Of a stretch of DNA of 64,000 nt, positions 35,669 through 45,206 are shown in pieces (the stretch's first letter is position 1; each line of letters starts with the position of its first letter). The translations under genes and the position numbers were made by a program. The stretch is from Acinetobacter celticus (GTDB lineage Bacteria; Pseudomonadota; Gammaproteobacteria; Pseudomonadales; Moraxellaceae), in NCBI RefSeq assembly GCF_001707755.1, contig NZ_MBDL01000013.1, positions 1-64,000 of the forward strand. Direction: 5' to 3'. The notes below the pieces were generated by a model. It made no database searches, was not told the DNA's origin, and saw nothing but the letters and a program-made list of their open reading frames with translations.

Positions 35669-35851
35669 GTGGATATTGAGCTTTTTTCTGCTTCTCAATT
35701 AGCTGAAAAATACAACATGTCAACAACAACAATCAGAGATCGTCTTGTGTCAATTAATCAAGGCACTAAAGGCAAGGCTTTATACAATCCTCGCTTAGCC
35801 CGTGATTTACTCACCACAAAAAACAAAAGAGGCAGACCGAGAGCTAATTAG
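35669..35851 (+). CDS. Small helix-turn-helix protein next to integrase, excisionase-like
   Basis: 60 residues from a GTG. SASQLAEKYNMSTTTIRDRLVSI is a clear helix-turn-helix, and the tail KNKRGRPRAN is an AT-hook-like basic segment. It converges with the integrase gene and overlaps its end by four bases. Excisionase or small early regulator are both possible. Confidence 0.6.
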   Translation: MDIELFSASQLAEKYNMSTTTIRDRLVSINQGTKGKALYNPRLARDLLTTKNKRGRPRAN

Positions 35852-36873
35852 CTCTCACTGCCGTTAAACATTTCTACTAGATCTTGAGCGTCAGGATTGT
35901 AGTAAGTGTTGATCAATATCCCAATTGTCTTATGCCCCGTTATTTTTGCTAAAACCTCAACAGGTAATTTGCGAACTTTAACCATTCTTGTGATTGCTTC
36001 GTGTCACGAATCATGAAAGTTAATTTGAGAAAGATTTGCCCTTTTTTTGGCTCTCACCCACGTTGCACAAAATATATCTTTGTCAATTGGAACCAATTGA
36101 TCGCTATCCAAAGGTAACAATGAAAGTAGGCGCTTAGCTTCTTTAGACAATGGTACGTTCCGAGATTCGCCATTTTTAGTTATGGGTAGGTGTACAAAAC
36201 CATCTTTTAGGTCTGCCCTACACATTGCAAGTATTTCACCTTGTCGCATTGCTGTTTCAAGCGCAAATAAAAACGCCCACGCTACATAGTGCTTGGACTT
36301 TTCAGGTGTGGTTAAACCACTCCAATCCAGTGCTTCAAGCAATATTTGTTGCTGTTCAGGTGTGATGCTTTGGTTTCAGGATTTCTCCTTACTTGGCATT
36401 GTTACGGTATGCCAAACGTTCGACTCAATTAAAAATAGCTCTTTCATTGCATAAGTAAAAACAGCTGAATAAATAGCATGCTCATTTCTTAATGTTGCTA
36501 CCTTTACATCTTTTTTTCTATTACGCCACTCTGCAATATCGCTGGGCTTAAAATCATAAATAGATTTATCAGCAATATTTGGCGCAATACGATCAAGATT
36601 TTTTATCTTAAACATAATTGTTCTAGCAGATCGCATGTGTCGACCATGCTCTTGATAATACTTATCGCATAATTGACGAAATGGGTATGCTGGCTTTATC
36701 CCTTGCTCAAGATTAACCCTACCTGTTTTAAGTTCTAATAGTCTAATTGACGCCCAGTGCTCGCATTCTTTTGCTGTATCTCCGGTTGCTGAATATTGCT
36801 GGTTTTCAAAAGTGACTGTGATACGCCAAGTTGCCCCACGCTGTATTCGTTTTGGTAGTTTTATTTTGGTACA
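35848..36873 (-). pseudogene. Tyrosine-family phage integrase with two nonsense codons
   Basis: The frame reads KLPKRIQRGATWRITVTF through the core-binding domain (RSARTIMFKIKNLDRIAP), to KEKS, TGA, then QSITPEQQQILLEALDW, the catalytic first arginine region (ETAMRQGEI), FHDS, TGA, HEAITRM, the box HKTIG and the tyrosine region NTYYNPDA. Both stops are TGA where related integrases have arginine. The second falls on the HxxR arginine of the active site. No start codon is seen in frame at the N-terminus either. The gene is dead. Confidence 0.85.
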
Positions 36874-37131
36874 GATTGCCTTTCATTTTATCCATAATGT
36901 AGGGAAAAGGAAGAAAATGCGGGGAATTTCATGCAGACAAAAGAGAAGTTTTAATACCGTTAGATTTTAAATAAAAATTCAAGATATTGTTTTTTAATAA
37001 TTATTTTTAAAATAATTTTAATATATGGGGCTGGATTCTTTAGATACCACCTAAAATCATTGTATACTATCTTTTTTTTATGAAGTCTGAGCAAGTCAAC
37101 TACAGTTGCAAGCTCCCGCAGTGAATTTCTA
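36874..37131. promoter_or_regulatory. Right prophage border and tus promoter region
   Basis: The prophage should end somewhere here, but no tRNA end or direct repeat to the left border is apparent. TATACT at 37063-37068 is a good -10 element for tusD, about 63 bases upstream of its start; the -35 is weak. Confidence 0.4.
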
Positions 37132-37500
37132 ATGAGTACATTATTACTAATTACCTCCTCACCGACCTCTGTTCACGCGTGGCATGCCTTGGGTCTAGCT
37201 CAAGCCCTACACAGTAATAAACAAGCCTTTCGGGTGTTTTTCTACCAAGACGGTGTTGCTGTTGCCAATGCTTTACAATGGATGCCAGATGATCAACGCA
37301 AACTCACTTCAGAATGGCAAAAACTGGCAATCCATTTACCCGTATGTGTAAGTGCTGCATTGGCCCGTGGCATTACCGATCAGGAAAATGCACAACGCCA
37401 CAATATTCAGCAACATAACCTTGCTGATGGTTTTGAATTAGTAGGTCTGGGTGAACTTGCAGATGCTGTTCAAACCTCACATCGTCTTATTCAATTCTAA
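37132..37500 (+). CDS. tusD: Sulfurtransferase complex subunit TusD
   Basis: 122 residues, DsrE-like fold. The sulfur-carrying cysteine is in LPVCVSAALARGI (about residue 78), the TusD position. With TusB and TusC it forms the TusBCD complex that passes sulfur from TusA to TusE for 2-thiouridine synthesis in tRNA by MnmA. It is first in tusDCBE. Confidence 0.9.
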   Translation: MSTLLLITSSPTSVHAWHALGLAQALHSNKQAFRVFFYQDGVAVANALQWMPDDQRKLTSEWQKLAIHLPVCVSAALARGITDQENAQRHNIQQHNLADGFELVGLGELADAVQTSHRLIQF

Positions 37501-37544
37501 GCATTTATTTTTATAGAATTTGTTGCATTTAAAAGGTTTATTGT

Positions 37545-37895
37545 GTGAAAACTGTACTCGTGATATTAACTCAGTCAAATTTAACCAGCTTGCAAGTGCA
37601 TGAAAGTTTATCTGCAACCATGGTTCTTGCTACTTTTGGCTGTGAAGTGAAAGTTTTACTACAAGATGGCGCACTCAGCCTATTGGCTTCTGAACTCGAA
37701 TTTGACCAATTAAAATATACGTTTAAAATTGCATCAAATATGGTTGATAGCTTTGAATTTTATGATTTAACACCTGTATTGGTCGAAGAAAAATATAGAA
37801 ACCATACTTTTGTTAAAAATTCAGAACAAGAGATTGAGTTTACAGCTTTTGATGCGACTCTCATTCAACAGTTTGATCATGTGCTGTATTGGTAA
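37545..37895 (+). CDS. tusC: Sulfurtransferase complex subunit TusC
   Basis: 116 residues from a GTG. DsrF-like: ESLSATMVLATFGCEVKVLLQDGAL matches the conserved core. TusC lacks a catalytic cysteine and is structural in TusBCD. It lies between tusD and tusB with no gap after it. Confidence 0.85.
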   Translation: MKTVLVILTQSNLTSLQVHESLSATMVLATFGCEVKVLLQDGALSLLASELEFDQLKYTFKIASNMVDSFEFYDLTPVLVEEKYRNHTFVKNSEQEIEFTAFDATLIQQFDHVLYW

Positions 37896-38204
37896 ATGGT
37901 GAAAAATATGTCTGAACAATTTATTTCAAGAAATACCCTGTACCTTATTCAAGCCAGCTATGCGTCAACCCCACTTGCGCTGTCTAAGTTAAAACAACTT
38001 TATACGCAAGGTGACAAAGTTGTTTTAATGGGTGAAGCTGTCATGCATGCGACGCATGAAGTCATTCAAAAAATTGTAGAATGCTATGTGTTGGAAAATG
38101 AACAACCTTTGTTAACTGCTCATCCAGCACATATTCAGCTGATTGATTATGCAACGTTCGCAACACTTTGCCTGCAATTTAATCGTAGCATTAGCTTAAA
38201 ATAA
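37896..38204 (+). CDS. tusB: Sulfurtransferase complex subunit TusB (DsrH-like)
   Basis: 102 residues, the expected length. TLYLIQASYASTPLALSKL and GDKVVLMGEAV fit DsrH/TusB, where conservation is low. It starts directly after the tusC stop; a second ATG four codons in is possible. Operon position is the strongest evidence. Confidence 0.8.
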   Translation: MVKNMSEQFISRNTLYLIQASYASTPLALSKLKQLYTQGDKVVLMGEAVMHATHEVIQKIVECYVLENEQPLLTAHPAHIQLIDYATFATLCLQFNRSISLK

Positions 38205-38227
38205 ACTTTCAGTATTGGTTTTTAAAG

Positions 38228-38539
38228 ATGAATTTAGAACTTGACCAAGATGGCCATTTAGTTGATTACACCATTTGGAATGAACCCGTTGCACAAGAGC
38301 TGGCAAAAACTTTAAATTTGGAATTGTCACCTTGGCATTTTGAGGTTTTGCAGGCTGTCCGTCAGTTTTATCAGCAATTTGGCCATTCTCCAGCAACCCG
38401 CCCGCTCATTAAGTTTTTGATGAAAACAGTTGACCCTAAAATTGACAATGCTCTTTTGCAAGACAAGTTTAATACAGGGTTAGTGGCACGTCATCTGAGT
38501 CGTTTAGCAGGTATTCCCAAACCTGCAAATTGCTTATAA
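38228..38539 (+). CDS. tusE: Sulfur relay protein TusE (DsrC-like)
   Basis: 103 residues. The family core WHFEVLQAVRQFYQQFGHSPATRPLIK is clear and the penultimate cysteine (PKPANCL) is the sulfur acceptor on the flexible C-terminal arm. It takes sulfur from TusBCD and hands it to MnmA. Confidence 0.92.
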   Translation: MNLELDQDGHLVDYTIWNEPVAQELAKTLNLELSPWHFEVLQAVRQFYQQFGHSPATRPLIKFLMKTVDPKIDNALLQDKFNTGLVARHLSRLAGIPKPANCL

Positions 38540-38580
38540 ACTTGCAGAATGTAGTTTACTTTTGATGTTATGCATTTCAT

Positions 38581-39060
38581 TTAAGCCTGTTTTTTCTTAT
38601 TTAACATAGTCTCATTATTTTGAATAAAAATAGGCTTTACCTGTTGTGCATGTAATTCTTCGCTACATTCTGAACAAACTAAAATAGGCTGAAATATTTT
38701 TTCACACGTTTTGTGAATGTATTGTACTGGCGCACCTTGCCCTTCATCCATCCATTTATCTGCCCATTTCGACATTGACAGTAAAATTGGATATAGCTCT
38801 AGCCCTTTTTCGGTTAAGCGATATTCAAAGCGTTCTTGACGGTCAAAATATGCGACTTTGATTAAAATACCATGTTCAACCAAACGCTTTAATCGATCAG
38901 ATAATACATGACGTGTCACACCTAGGTTTTGCTGAAAATCATCAAAACGGCGCATACCAGTAAAAGCATTACGCAAAATCAGCATTGTCCAACGATCACC
39001 CAAAACCGATAACGTTCGCGCAATTGAACATGGCTGACTACCAATATCGTCCCATTTCAT
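38581..39060 (-). CDS. HxlR-family transcriptional regulator
   Basis: 159 residues. The HxlR winged helix shows CSIARTLSVLGDRWTMLILRNAFTG, RRFDDFQQNLGVTRHVLSDRLKRL and the wing YRLTEKGLELYPIL. The C-terminus has a CSECSEEL knuckle that extends beyond the minimal family. It converges with tusE. No target gene lies next to it. Confidence 0.88.
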   Translation of the reverse strand: MKWDDIGSQPCSIARTLSVLGDRWTMLILRNAFTGMRRFDDFQQNLGVTRHVLSDRLKRLVEHGILIKVAYFDRQERFEYRLTEKGLELYPILLSMSKWADKWMDEGQGAPVQYIHKTCEKIFQPILVCSECSEELHAQQVKPIFIQNNETMLNKKKQA

Positions 39061-39565
39061 CCTAATCGACCACCAATAAATTTATAGCTTCAAATTAATC
39101 GAATATACGCTGTTTTGCAAAGTCCATAACGTATAAATTCTTAAAATCAAATTTCAGCTCAATGCTGTTAAATACTTTCAAGTCATGCTTAAAGGCCAAT
39201 TTAGATTTAAATTTTCTAAAAGGCTAACAGTATATTTTTGTTTATCCAACCGATCTTCAAGTTTTTGAGCAACAATGCAATTTCAACATTGGTTTCGACC
39301 ATTTTAACAATAAAGCTCTACTGGCTACTTTTGCACACAGTCCTAGGTTAAAGATTAAATAATAGCGCAGGACTCTTGCCTCAACTCAATTATAGAGCTA
39401 AACAATTGATTAAACTAATTTTATGAATTTAAATTAGGATAAATGATGTATTTTTTTCATTTTAATCATTAAAATATGCTTAGGCTATTTATATTGAAGA
39501 TAGAAGCTGATGAAGCACTATTTCCAACATAAATAATCAAAATATCCTATAGATTTACGGCGTAT
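39061..39565. other. Gene-free stretch of about 500 bases
   Basis: AT-rich, with no credible reading frame or repeat that I can find. It must hold the HxlR gene promoter. It also lies 3' of the histidine kinase, but no terminator is evident. Confidence 0.4.
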
Positions 39566-41482
39566 TCAGTTTTGTCTATTTATATCATCATGTTTTTTGA
39601 GTTTTAAATAAATAATCGCCTGAACAATAGTTTCGCCCTTGATTGATGTAATTTGTAATTGCCCGCCCATTCTTTCGACACGTGTTTTCATACTACGCAT
39701 GCCAATACTCATCCCATTTTGAGTCATACAGGCCACATTAAACCCTAACCCATTATCTTCTATCTGTAGCTCTAATTTATGCTGATCAATAAAACCTAAT
39801 GTTACGCGTACTTGCGTTGCCTGACTGTGCTTAATAATATTGGTCAAACTTTCTTCCAATACTCGACTTAAATTCAGACATTGCAAAGCCGTTGGCTCAG
39901 CCTCCCATTGTTTGGCTAAATTCCACGTAGCTTGAATATCCATTTCATCCATTAACTGGCTAAAACGATGACGAATAGGTGCCAACCAAATTATAGGGGT
40001 TTCTGGAATTTTATTATCTGTCTCTGAACCACTATCAATAATTTGCCTTAAATCATCACGAAGTAATTTAAGCATCGATAAAAATTGCTGATTTGGAATA
40101 TTTGTCGCACATTGATCAACTAAAATCATAGAACGGACTATCGAAGATCCCAAACCGTCATGCAAATCGTGTGCTAACTTAATACGTTCTTGTAAGCGCG
40201 CATTCGTTAATGCAAGACGATGTTTATCGTTCAAACTTGAGCTCAAATCTAAGCTGACTTGCTGTACTTTTGTCGAGAGTTCTTCGTTAAATTTTTCAAT
40301 TTTTTGAAAGTTTTTATTTAAGCGAGAAGCTAAAAGTATCACAATAAACAACATAATAATGGGTGAAGAATACGGCGATAAAGGTGCAACTTCATGCCCT
40401 GTATTTGTAAAAAGTAAGTAAATATCAAACACAGAAAATATTAAAATGATGCTCATGCACACAGCTAAAAAAATAAAATCTAGGCGTTTGGTTTTAAAGG
40501 AAACAATACACAAGTAAACGTACACAACAAGCAATGTAACGCAATAAAACAGGAACACACTGCTAGATAATTTTGGCATTAAGTTTAATGGAACCATCCA
40601 TAAACTTAAAATAAGAACAAATGCAATGATCAACATTACACATTCTGTTTTTGGCTTTTTCACATGAATAAAACGCAAAATATAGGTGCATAAACTTAAA
40701 ATATAGAGCGCAAAAAAACTAATGTTAGCGCGAGCAGCAACTAAGGAACTTGAAAATGGGTAAGTTTCGGTACTGAGTGTATTCGCAATAAATAAAATCC
40801 AGAAAAAAGTACTGAGTGCAAACCAACCAAAACTACTTTCTGAACGGCGAAAAAGCCAAATAGATAAGCAAATTATGCCCAAGCAACCTGATAAAATAAT
40901 ATTAATTTGAAATAATGTTCGCGAATTCCAAAGTCGTTGCTGATTATGTATATCGGCCGTTTTAACATCACTAAATTTGAGTTTACCTATACCTGCGCTT
41001 TGCGCTGCATAACCATAAACATAAATCAGAATTTCATTATTGTCTTGTTTTAGGCCCGAAATAGGCAATACCCAATATCTAGGCATATTCCAACTTTTAG
41101 ACAGCGGTTCTGTTAAGTGTTGATCACGCCATAACAAATCACCATTTAAAAAAACTGCACCCGCTGAATTAATATAGTTGAGAGATAACGCAATAGGTTC
41201 AGCCAATCTGGCATTGTCATTACATTGCCATCCCCACTTTAACCTATACCATGCACCACCTGAATAGTTAGGCCATGTTAAGCCCCAACGGTCAGGTAAT
41301 GTCTTAACTGGCTCCCAGCCCATTTGTGGCAATTCTAAATTGGAAGCAGTTTTGGCCTTAGATAGTTCGTCCAGTTTGACCTGACATTGGTCATTAATTT
41401 CATATACATTAGCAACAAATGCATTGCTGTATGTACCGATTAAACAGCACACGATTAGCCATACAAATGCCCATTTCTGCAT
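39566..41482 (-). CDS. NarX/LiaS-type sensor histidine kinase with 7TM-DISM-like sensor
   Basis: 638 residues. A signal peptide is followed by a periplasmic beta-sandwich of about 180 residues and then seven hydrophobic segments (about 200-400), the 7TMR-DISM layout. The HisKA_3 phosphoacceptor is His441 in AHDLHDGLGSS, and the ATPase has the N-box EESLTNIIKHS and G-box DNGLGF. The ATG shares bases with the stop of the response regulator gene, so they are co-translated. The signal is unknown. Confidence 0.88.
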   Translation of the reverse strand: MQKWAFVWLIVCCLIGTYSNAFVANVYEINDQCQVKLDELSKAKTASNLELPQMGWEPVKTLPDRWGLTWPNYSGGAWYRLKWGWQCNDNARLAEPIALSLNYINSAGAVFLNGDLLWRDQHLTEPLSKSWNMPRYWVLPISGLKQDNNEILIYVYGYAAQSAGIGKLKFSDVKTADIHNQQRLWNSRTLFQINIILSGCLGIICLSIWLFRRSESSFGWFALSTFFWILFIANTLSTETYPFSSSLVAARANISFFALYILSLCTYILRFIHVKKPKTECVMLIIAFVLILSLWMVPLNLMPKLSSSVFLFYCVTLLVVYVYLCIVSFKTKRLDFIFLAVCMSIILIFSVFDIYLLFTNTGHEVAPLSPYSSPIIMLFIVILLASRLNKNFQKIEKFNEELSTKVQQVSLDLSSSLNDKHRLALTNARLQERIKLAHDLHDGLGSSIVRSMILVDQCATNIPNQQFLSMLKLLRDDLRQIIDSGSETDNKIPETPIIWLAPIRHRFSQLMDEMDIQATWNLAKQWEAEPTALQCLNLSRVLEESLTNIIKHSQATQVRVTLGFIDQHKLELQIEDNGLGFNVACMTQNGMSIGMRSMKTRVERMGGQLQITSIKGETIVQAIIYLKLKKHDDINRQN

Positions 41483-42165
41483 TATAAAATTCCCAATGAC
41501 CTTGCTGTGCTTACGGCTTTTGTGCGTTTAGTCACGGACAGTTTTCGGTAAATGTGTTTAATGTGGCTTTCTACGGTATAACGTGAAACAAATAGCTGTT
41601 CAGCAATTTCACGATTGCTCAACCCTTGTGCAACAAGATTAAGAATTTCTTTTTCACGAAACGTTAACAGCCCTCGATCTGCTTCAGAAGCTATTTGTGG
41701 CTCAATAATACTGATACTTTCTGATACAGCAATTTGCTTTAATATTTCACGCGCAATAAAAGGATCTATCGGTGCTCCGCCACGCAAAATACTGCGAATA
41801 GACAATAAGACTTCGGCATCATCACGCTCTTTGAGCACATACCCTGTAGCACCTGCCTTAATAGCAGCAAATAAGCTTTCTTGGGTGCTCCACGCCGATA
41901 TTACTAAAATAAGGGTATTACTTTCTAATAAACTAATTTTTTCAATAATTTCAAGGCCATTTCCATCTGGTAAGCCTAAATCCACCAAAGCCAAAGAAAT
42001 AGGCTGTTCTTCTATAAGTGCAAAAGCCTCTTTAACATTTTTTGCAAATAACAGAACATCATCGGTATATCCCAAATCAATTAAAATTTTTCGCAATCTT
42101 AACTGGATGATTTCTTCATCCTCAACAACTAAAACTGGGACTGGTAAAACGACTTCCAATACCAT
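41482..42165 (-). CDS. NarL/LuxR-family response regulator
   Basis: 227 residues. The receiver domain has the acidic pair VVEDEEI and the phosphorylation site in LALVDLGLPDG. The C-terminal LuxR helix-turn-helix is LTFREKEILNLVAQGLSNREIAEQLFVSRYTVESHIKHIYRKL. It partners the kinase encoded downstream. Confidence 0.92.
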   Translation of the reverse strand: MVLEVVLPVPVLVVEDEEIIQLRLRKILIDLGYTDDVLLFAKNVKEAFALIEEQPISLALVDLGLPDGNGLEIIEKISLLESNTLILVISAWSTQESLFAAIKAGATGYVLKERDDAEVLLSIRSILRGGAPIDPFIAREILKQIAVSESISIIEPQIASEADRGLLTFREKEILNLVAQGLSNREIAEQLFVSRYTVESHIKHIYRKLSVTKRTKAVSTARSLGIL

Positions 42166-42355
42166 GTCCGTTCACTCCTTAAGTAAATTTTCTTAGCTTA
42201 ATCAAATTCATATATACAGTATATCCCCAGAATTAAGTATATTTTTAGAATGTTGCACATCAAAAAGCTAAAATGCTGCTATTTCCATCTATTTATGACG
42301 TAGCCTTGAAAAAAACTGCGCTGAAAAAATTTCTCTTCACACAGGATTTTTTTAT

Positions 42356-43135
42356 TTATTGCCCATATTGTTTCTTTAAATAATCGACAATTTTGGCGGA
42401 TTCAAACATTTGGGTATTGGTATTTGGGTCAATAAAATAAGGAACCTGTATATTATCCCCCATTATTTTTAATACTTGTTCGCGTTTTCCACCCGTTAAT
42501 GGTTGATATTTTCCAGGCTTTAATCTGAGTACCGCCAAACCCTGATCCTGCCAACGCTCTTTGGCAACATTATGAAATTTAAAGGGTAATTCTAATTCCG
42601 TCAGTAACGCGCGAACAATACGGGTGTATGGACTGGCTTCAAAACCCCATAATTCTAAAAGCTGTGCTGGCGCTTCGCGATTCAAAATTTGTTTATTTAC
42701 CCAAACCCCACGTGCGCCATTAAGGATCGTACCAGCTAAAGCAACAACAGGTATTTTAGGATAATTCGCATATTTTTTTGGCGTTTTTCCAGTTTTACCA
42801 TAATGCTTAAAAAGATGATGAATAATATCTTGTGACTCATACAACTGTGTTGCTGTATTTTCATCGACTAAAAAAGGAAATTGACGTCGACCCCCCAATT
42901 TTTTCATTTCTTGGCGATAACGTTGCCCACCTTTCGGGCATGGGTAAACTTCGTAATCTAAGTTTAATGTGGTCATGACTTCGCGTACACGTCGACAAAA
43001 TGGAGAACCTTCAAACTCATACAGTTTTAAGGCTTTTTCAGGCTGTTTAGGATGAGATGTACCAGTTGTCCCTCGTCCACCTTCTGCAACGCCTGACAGT
43101 AGTGCCTGTGCCACTTTAACTTGATGATAAAGCAT
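42356..43135 (-). CDS. Protein with two tandem GST N-terminal (thioredoxin-like) domains
   Basis: 259 residues. Two similar domains are visible: KLYEFEGSPFCRRVREVMTTL (from about residue 38) and LELWGFEASPYTRIVRALLTEL (from about 168). Each is followed by a QFPFLVDENT / VPYFIDPNT segment and a YESQDIIHHLFK / FESAKIVDYLKK helix. The first has a cysteine at the active position, the second a threonine. No helical GST C-terminal domain is present. Such duplicated proteins occur in bacteria and plants; the substrate is unknown. Confidence 0.82.
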   Translation of the reverse strand: MLYHQVKVAQALLSGVAEGGRGTTGTSHPKQPEKALKLYEFEGSPFCRRVREVMTTLNLDYEVYPCPKGGQRYRQEMKKLGGRRQFPFLVDENTATQLYESQDIIHHLFKHYGKTGKTPKKYANYPKIPVVALAGTILNGARGVWVNKQILNREAPAQLLELWGFEASPYTRIVRALLTELELPFKFHNVAKERWQDQGLAVLRLKPGKYQPLTGGKREQVLKIMGDNIQVPYFIDPNTNTQMFESAKIVDYLKKQYGQ

Positions 43136-43232
43136 CTGAGAATCCTTTCTTGTTTTACTATTGGTATTTACTGATGTTGGGATTGATCAATTTAAAATTG
43201 CTCAATCCCTTATGATCGATTGGCTTATAAGT

Positions 43233-43760
43233 TTAGCAGTTGGCTAATTGTTCATTTGCAATGACAATGCCATTATTATCTGCATAAATATAATCGCCAG
43301 ACTTAATATTTACGCCACCAAAACTCAATTGAATATCAGTTTCGCCCGCACCTTTACGGTTACTTTTTTGTGGAATAGCTGCAAGTGCATGTACCCCTAA
43401 ATCCAGTGTAGCAATCGCGTCAACATCACGGATACAGCCATAAATGACCACCCCATTCCAATGGTTTTTTACAGCCGATTCTGCAATTAAGTCGCCCATT
43501 AAGGCACAGCGCATAGATGCACCACCATCTACAACTAAAACCTTACCTGTGCCTTCAGTTGCCAACAGTTCTTTTACCCGTGAGTTATCTTCAAAACATT
43601 TAACAGTAACGACTTGACCACCAAAGCTTTTGCGGGCGCCATAGCTTTTAAAAAATTTACCATCCATTAATGGCGTCACCACTTGCAATTTTTTTTCTGG
43701 ATGATCATCAAGTAAATCACAAGTTACAAAAGGCACTGTAGACACGATTAAATCCTTCAT
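43233..43760 (-). CDS. rraA: RraA-family protein (ribonuclease E activity regulator or aldolase-like)
   Basis: 175 residues. The family core GTGKVLVVDGGASMRCALMGDLIAESA and GVVIYGCIRDV is present, with Arg and Asp where class II HMG aldolases bind metal and substrate. Family members either inhibit RNase E or act as oxaloacetate decarboxylase/HMG aldolase. Its ATG overlaps the preceding stop as ATGA, so the two genes form one unit. Confidence 0.85.
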   Translation of the reverse strand: MKDLIVSTVPFVTCDLLDDHPEKKLQVVTPLMDGKFFKSYGARKSFGGQVVTVKCFEDNSRVKELLATEGTGKVLVVDGGASMRCALMGDLIAESAVKNHWNGVVIYGCIRDVDAIATLDLGVHALAAIPQKSNRKGAGETDIQLSFGGVNIKSGDYIYADNNGIVIANEQLANC

Positions 43761-44422
43761 TTGGTTTTTTGTATGCGTAAATTATCATAAATCTGAAATT
43801 TTTCAGTTTGTGTGCTCGCGACATCGACCATAGTATGAGCCACTTGCTCTGCTGTCACTGGCTTATATTTGAAACTATTCGGTACTAAATGCGAAAAGCG
43901 TTGATACAGCTTTTGTGTCGCATCTTCTAACATTCGCTGTTCTTTGCGTTGCCCTAAAAGCAATGACGGTCGAATAATCGAGGTTCGGTATAAAGATAAG
44001 CTTTTGACGTAGTATTCCAATTCACCTTTAACGCGGTTATAAAAAATAGGTGACTTGGGATTTGCGCCCAATGCACTCAGCAAAATAAAGTGTGTTTCCA
44101 TATTTTCTAACAGTTCAGCAAAATGTGCATTAATTGCAAAATCTGTATTATAAAAATTTTCTTTGGAACCTGCTTGCTTCATGGTCGTGCCTAAGCAACT
44201 AAACGCATGAGTATATTCACTCACATCTTGTTCGTTTAACAATAGAAAATCGTCTAACTCAAATTGTTGTACTTTTTCCAAATGATTGAGTTCTTCGTCT
44301 CGCTTACGAACAACAGCGGTAATGTTTGCACACTTTTCATTCTGACTAAGCTGGCGAATGAGCGTTCTGCCAACCAATCCAGTGGCACCAATCACAATTA
44401 CATTCTCTATAGATTTAATCAT
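43757..44422 (-). CDS. NAD(P)-binding oxidoreductase, HTATIP2/YbjT-like
   Basis: 221 residues. The Rossmann motif VIGATGLVGRTLI is at residue 10. FSCLGTTMKQAGS, HFILLSALGANPKSPIFYNRVKGELEYYV and SIIRPSLLLGQR fit the atypical SDR group that includes TIP30. It overlaps rraA by four bases. The substrate is unknown. Confidence 0.83.
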   Translation of the reverse strand: MIKSIENVIVIGATGLVGRTLIRQLSQNEKCANITAVVRKRDEELNHLEKVQQFELDDFLLLNEQDVSEYTHAFSCLGTTMKQAGSKENFYNTDFAINAHFAELLENMETHFILLSALGANPKSPIFYNRVKGELEYYVKSLSLYRTSIIRPSLLLGQRKEQRMLEDATQKLYQRFSHLVPNSFKYKPVTAEQVAHTMVDVASTQTEKFQIYDNLRIQKTK

Positions 44423-44636
44423 TTTTTGTACGATCCCCTTGCTATCAGACTAATCTAACGTTTTCTTTCAAGTTTTTCTGCATCTAAAATGTTGTCAAAG
44501 CATGTCAAGACTTGACTTCCATGCATATTTTAATCAGAATATGGCACTTGTTTACGGGCTGGGTATAGATCATCGGATGTTGGTTTTCAGTTGATTTGCA
44601 GCCCGCCCAGACCAATCTATTTCAAGGAGTGCACGA

Positions 44637-44903
44637 GTGGCAAACTCTGCTCAAGCTAAAAAACGTGCTCGTCAAAACGTTCAAGCACGCAAACACAACG
44701 CTAGCTTACGTTCAATGGTTCGTACATACATCAAACGCACACTAGCTGCTATTGCTGCTGGTGACCATGCAGTTGCTACTGAAGCTTATAAAACAGCTGT
44801 TCCAGTAATCGACCGTATGGCTGACAAAGGCATTATTCATAAAAACAAAGCTGCTCGTCATAAGAGCCGCTTGAACGCACAAGTTAAAGCTTTAGCTAAC
44901 TAA
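44637..44903 (+). CDS. rpsT: 30S ribosomal protein S20
   Basis: 88 residues from a GTG start with AAGGAG 8-9 bases before it. [25 protein letters not shown] and [17 protein letters not shown] are typical S20. It binds 16S rRNA helices in the body of the small subunit. S20 genes commonly use a weak start and are autoregulated at translation. Confidence 0.97.
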   Translation: MANSAQAKKRARQNVQARKHNASLRSMVRTYIKRTLAAIAAGDHAVATEAYKTAVPVIDRMADKGIIHKNKAARHKSRLNAQVKALAN

Positions 44904-44910
44904 TTTGTTG

Positions 44911-44946
44911 CAATAAAAAAAGTCCTTTTTAGGGCTTTTTTTATTG
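44911..44946 (+). terminator. Rho-independent terminator of rpsT
   Basis: CAATAAAAAAAG and CTTTTTTTATTG complement each other around an inner hairpin TCC-TTTTTA-GGG; it starts eight bases after the stop. Confidence 0.85.
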
Positions 44947-45048
44947 CTGTTTTTTTCAGTTATTTCAATAAAAATATTCAAAATTTAATGTTACGCTAAA
45001 AAACCACCATCTATTTAACCTTAAAAAAGCCGTATAACATTGATTAAT

Positions 45049-45083
45049 AAAAAACCCTCAAATTAAAACTTGAGGGTTTTTTA
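45049..45083. terminator. Terminator-like hairpin downstream of rpsT
   Basis: AAAAACCCTCA and TGAGGGTTTTT form a strong stem with A and T flanks, between rpsT and the convergent metalloprotease gene. Confidence 0.75.
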
Positions 45084-45206
45084 AATTCAGACACTGCCCA
45101 CAAATTGTGACATGGACTTTTGATAATTTAAGTACAGCCCTATGAACCTTTGCTCTCGCGCTATGCTTCGCTTTACAATCATTGTATTTAGCAATACTGC
45201 TTTTAA

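Larger units (their letters stand above)
28230..36880. mobile_element. Decayed prophage remnant
   Basis: Spanins, endolysin, holin relic, metallopeptidase relic, two related nucleases, several translationally coupled early genes and a tyrosine integrase relic lie together. Terminase, portal, capsid and tail genes are all absent. Integrase, holin, metallopeptidase, one nuclease and one early gene carry stops or frameshifts. Exact ends and attachment sites are not visible; the left limit is the half element at 28226 and the right limit is between the integrase and tusD. Confidence 0.88.

Noticed and set aside
28230..36880. Possibility that the prophage is functional.
   Set aside because: No structural or packaging genes are present and integrase, holin and other genes are broken.
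45101..45195. A stretch resembling part of copy E (CGCTATG...CGCTTTACAATCATTGTATTTAGC).
   Set aside because: Similarity is short and no pdif site is present, so I did not list it as a further copy; it only weakens the half-element argument.
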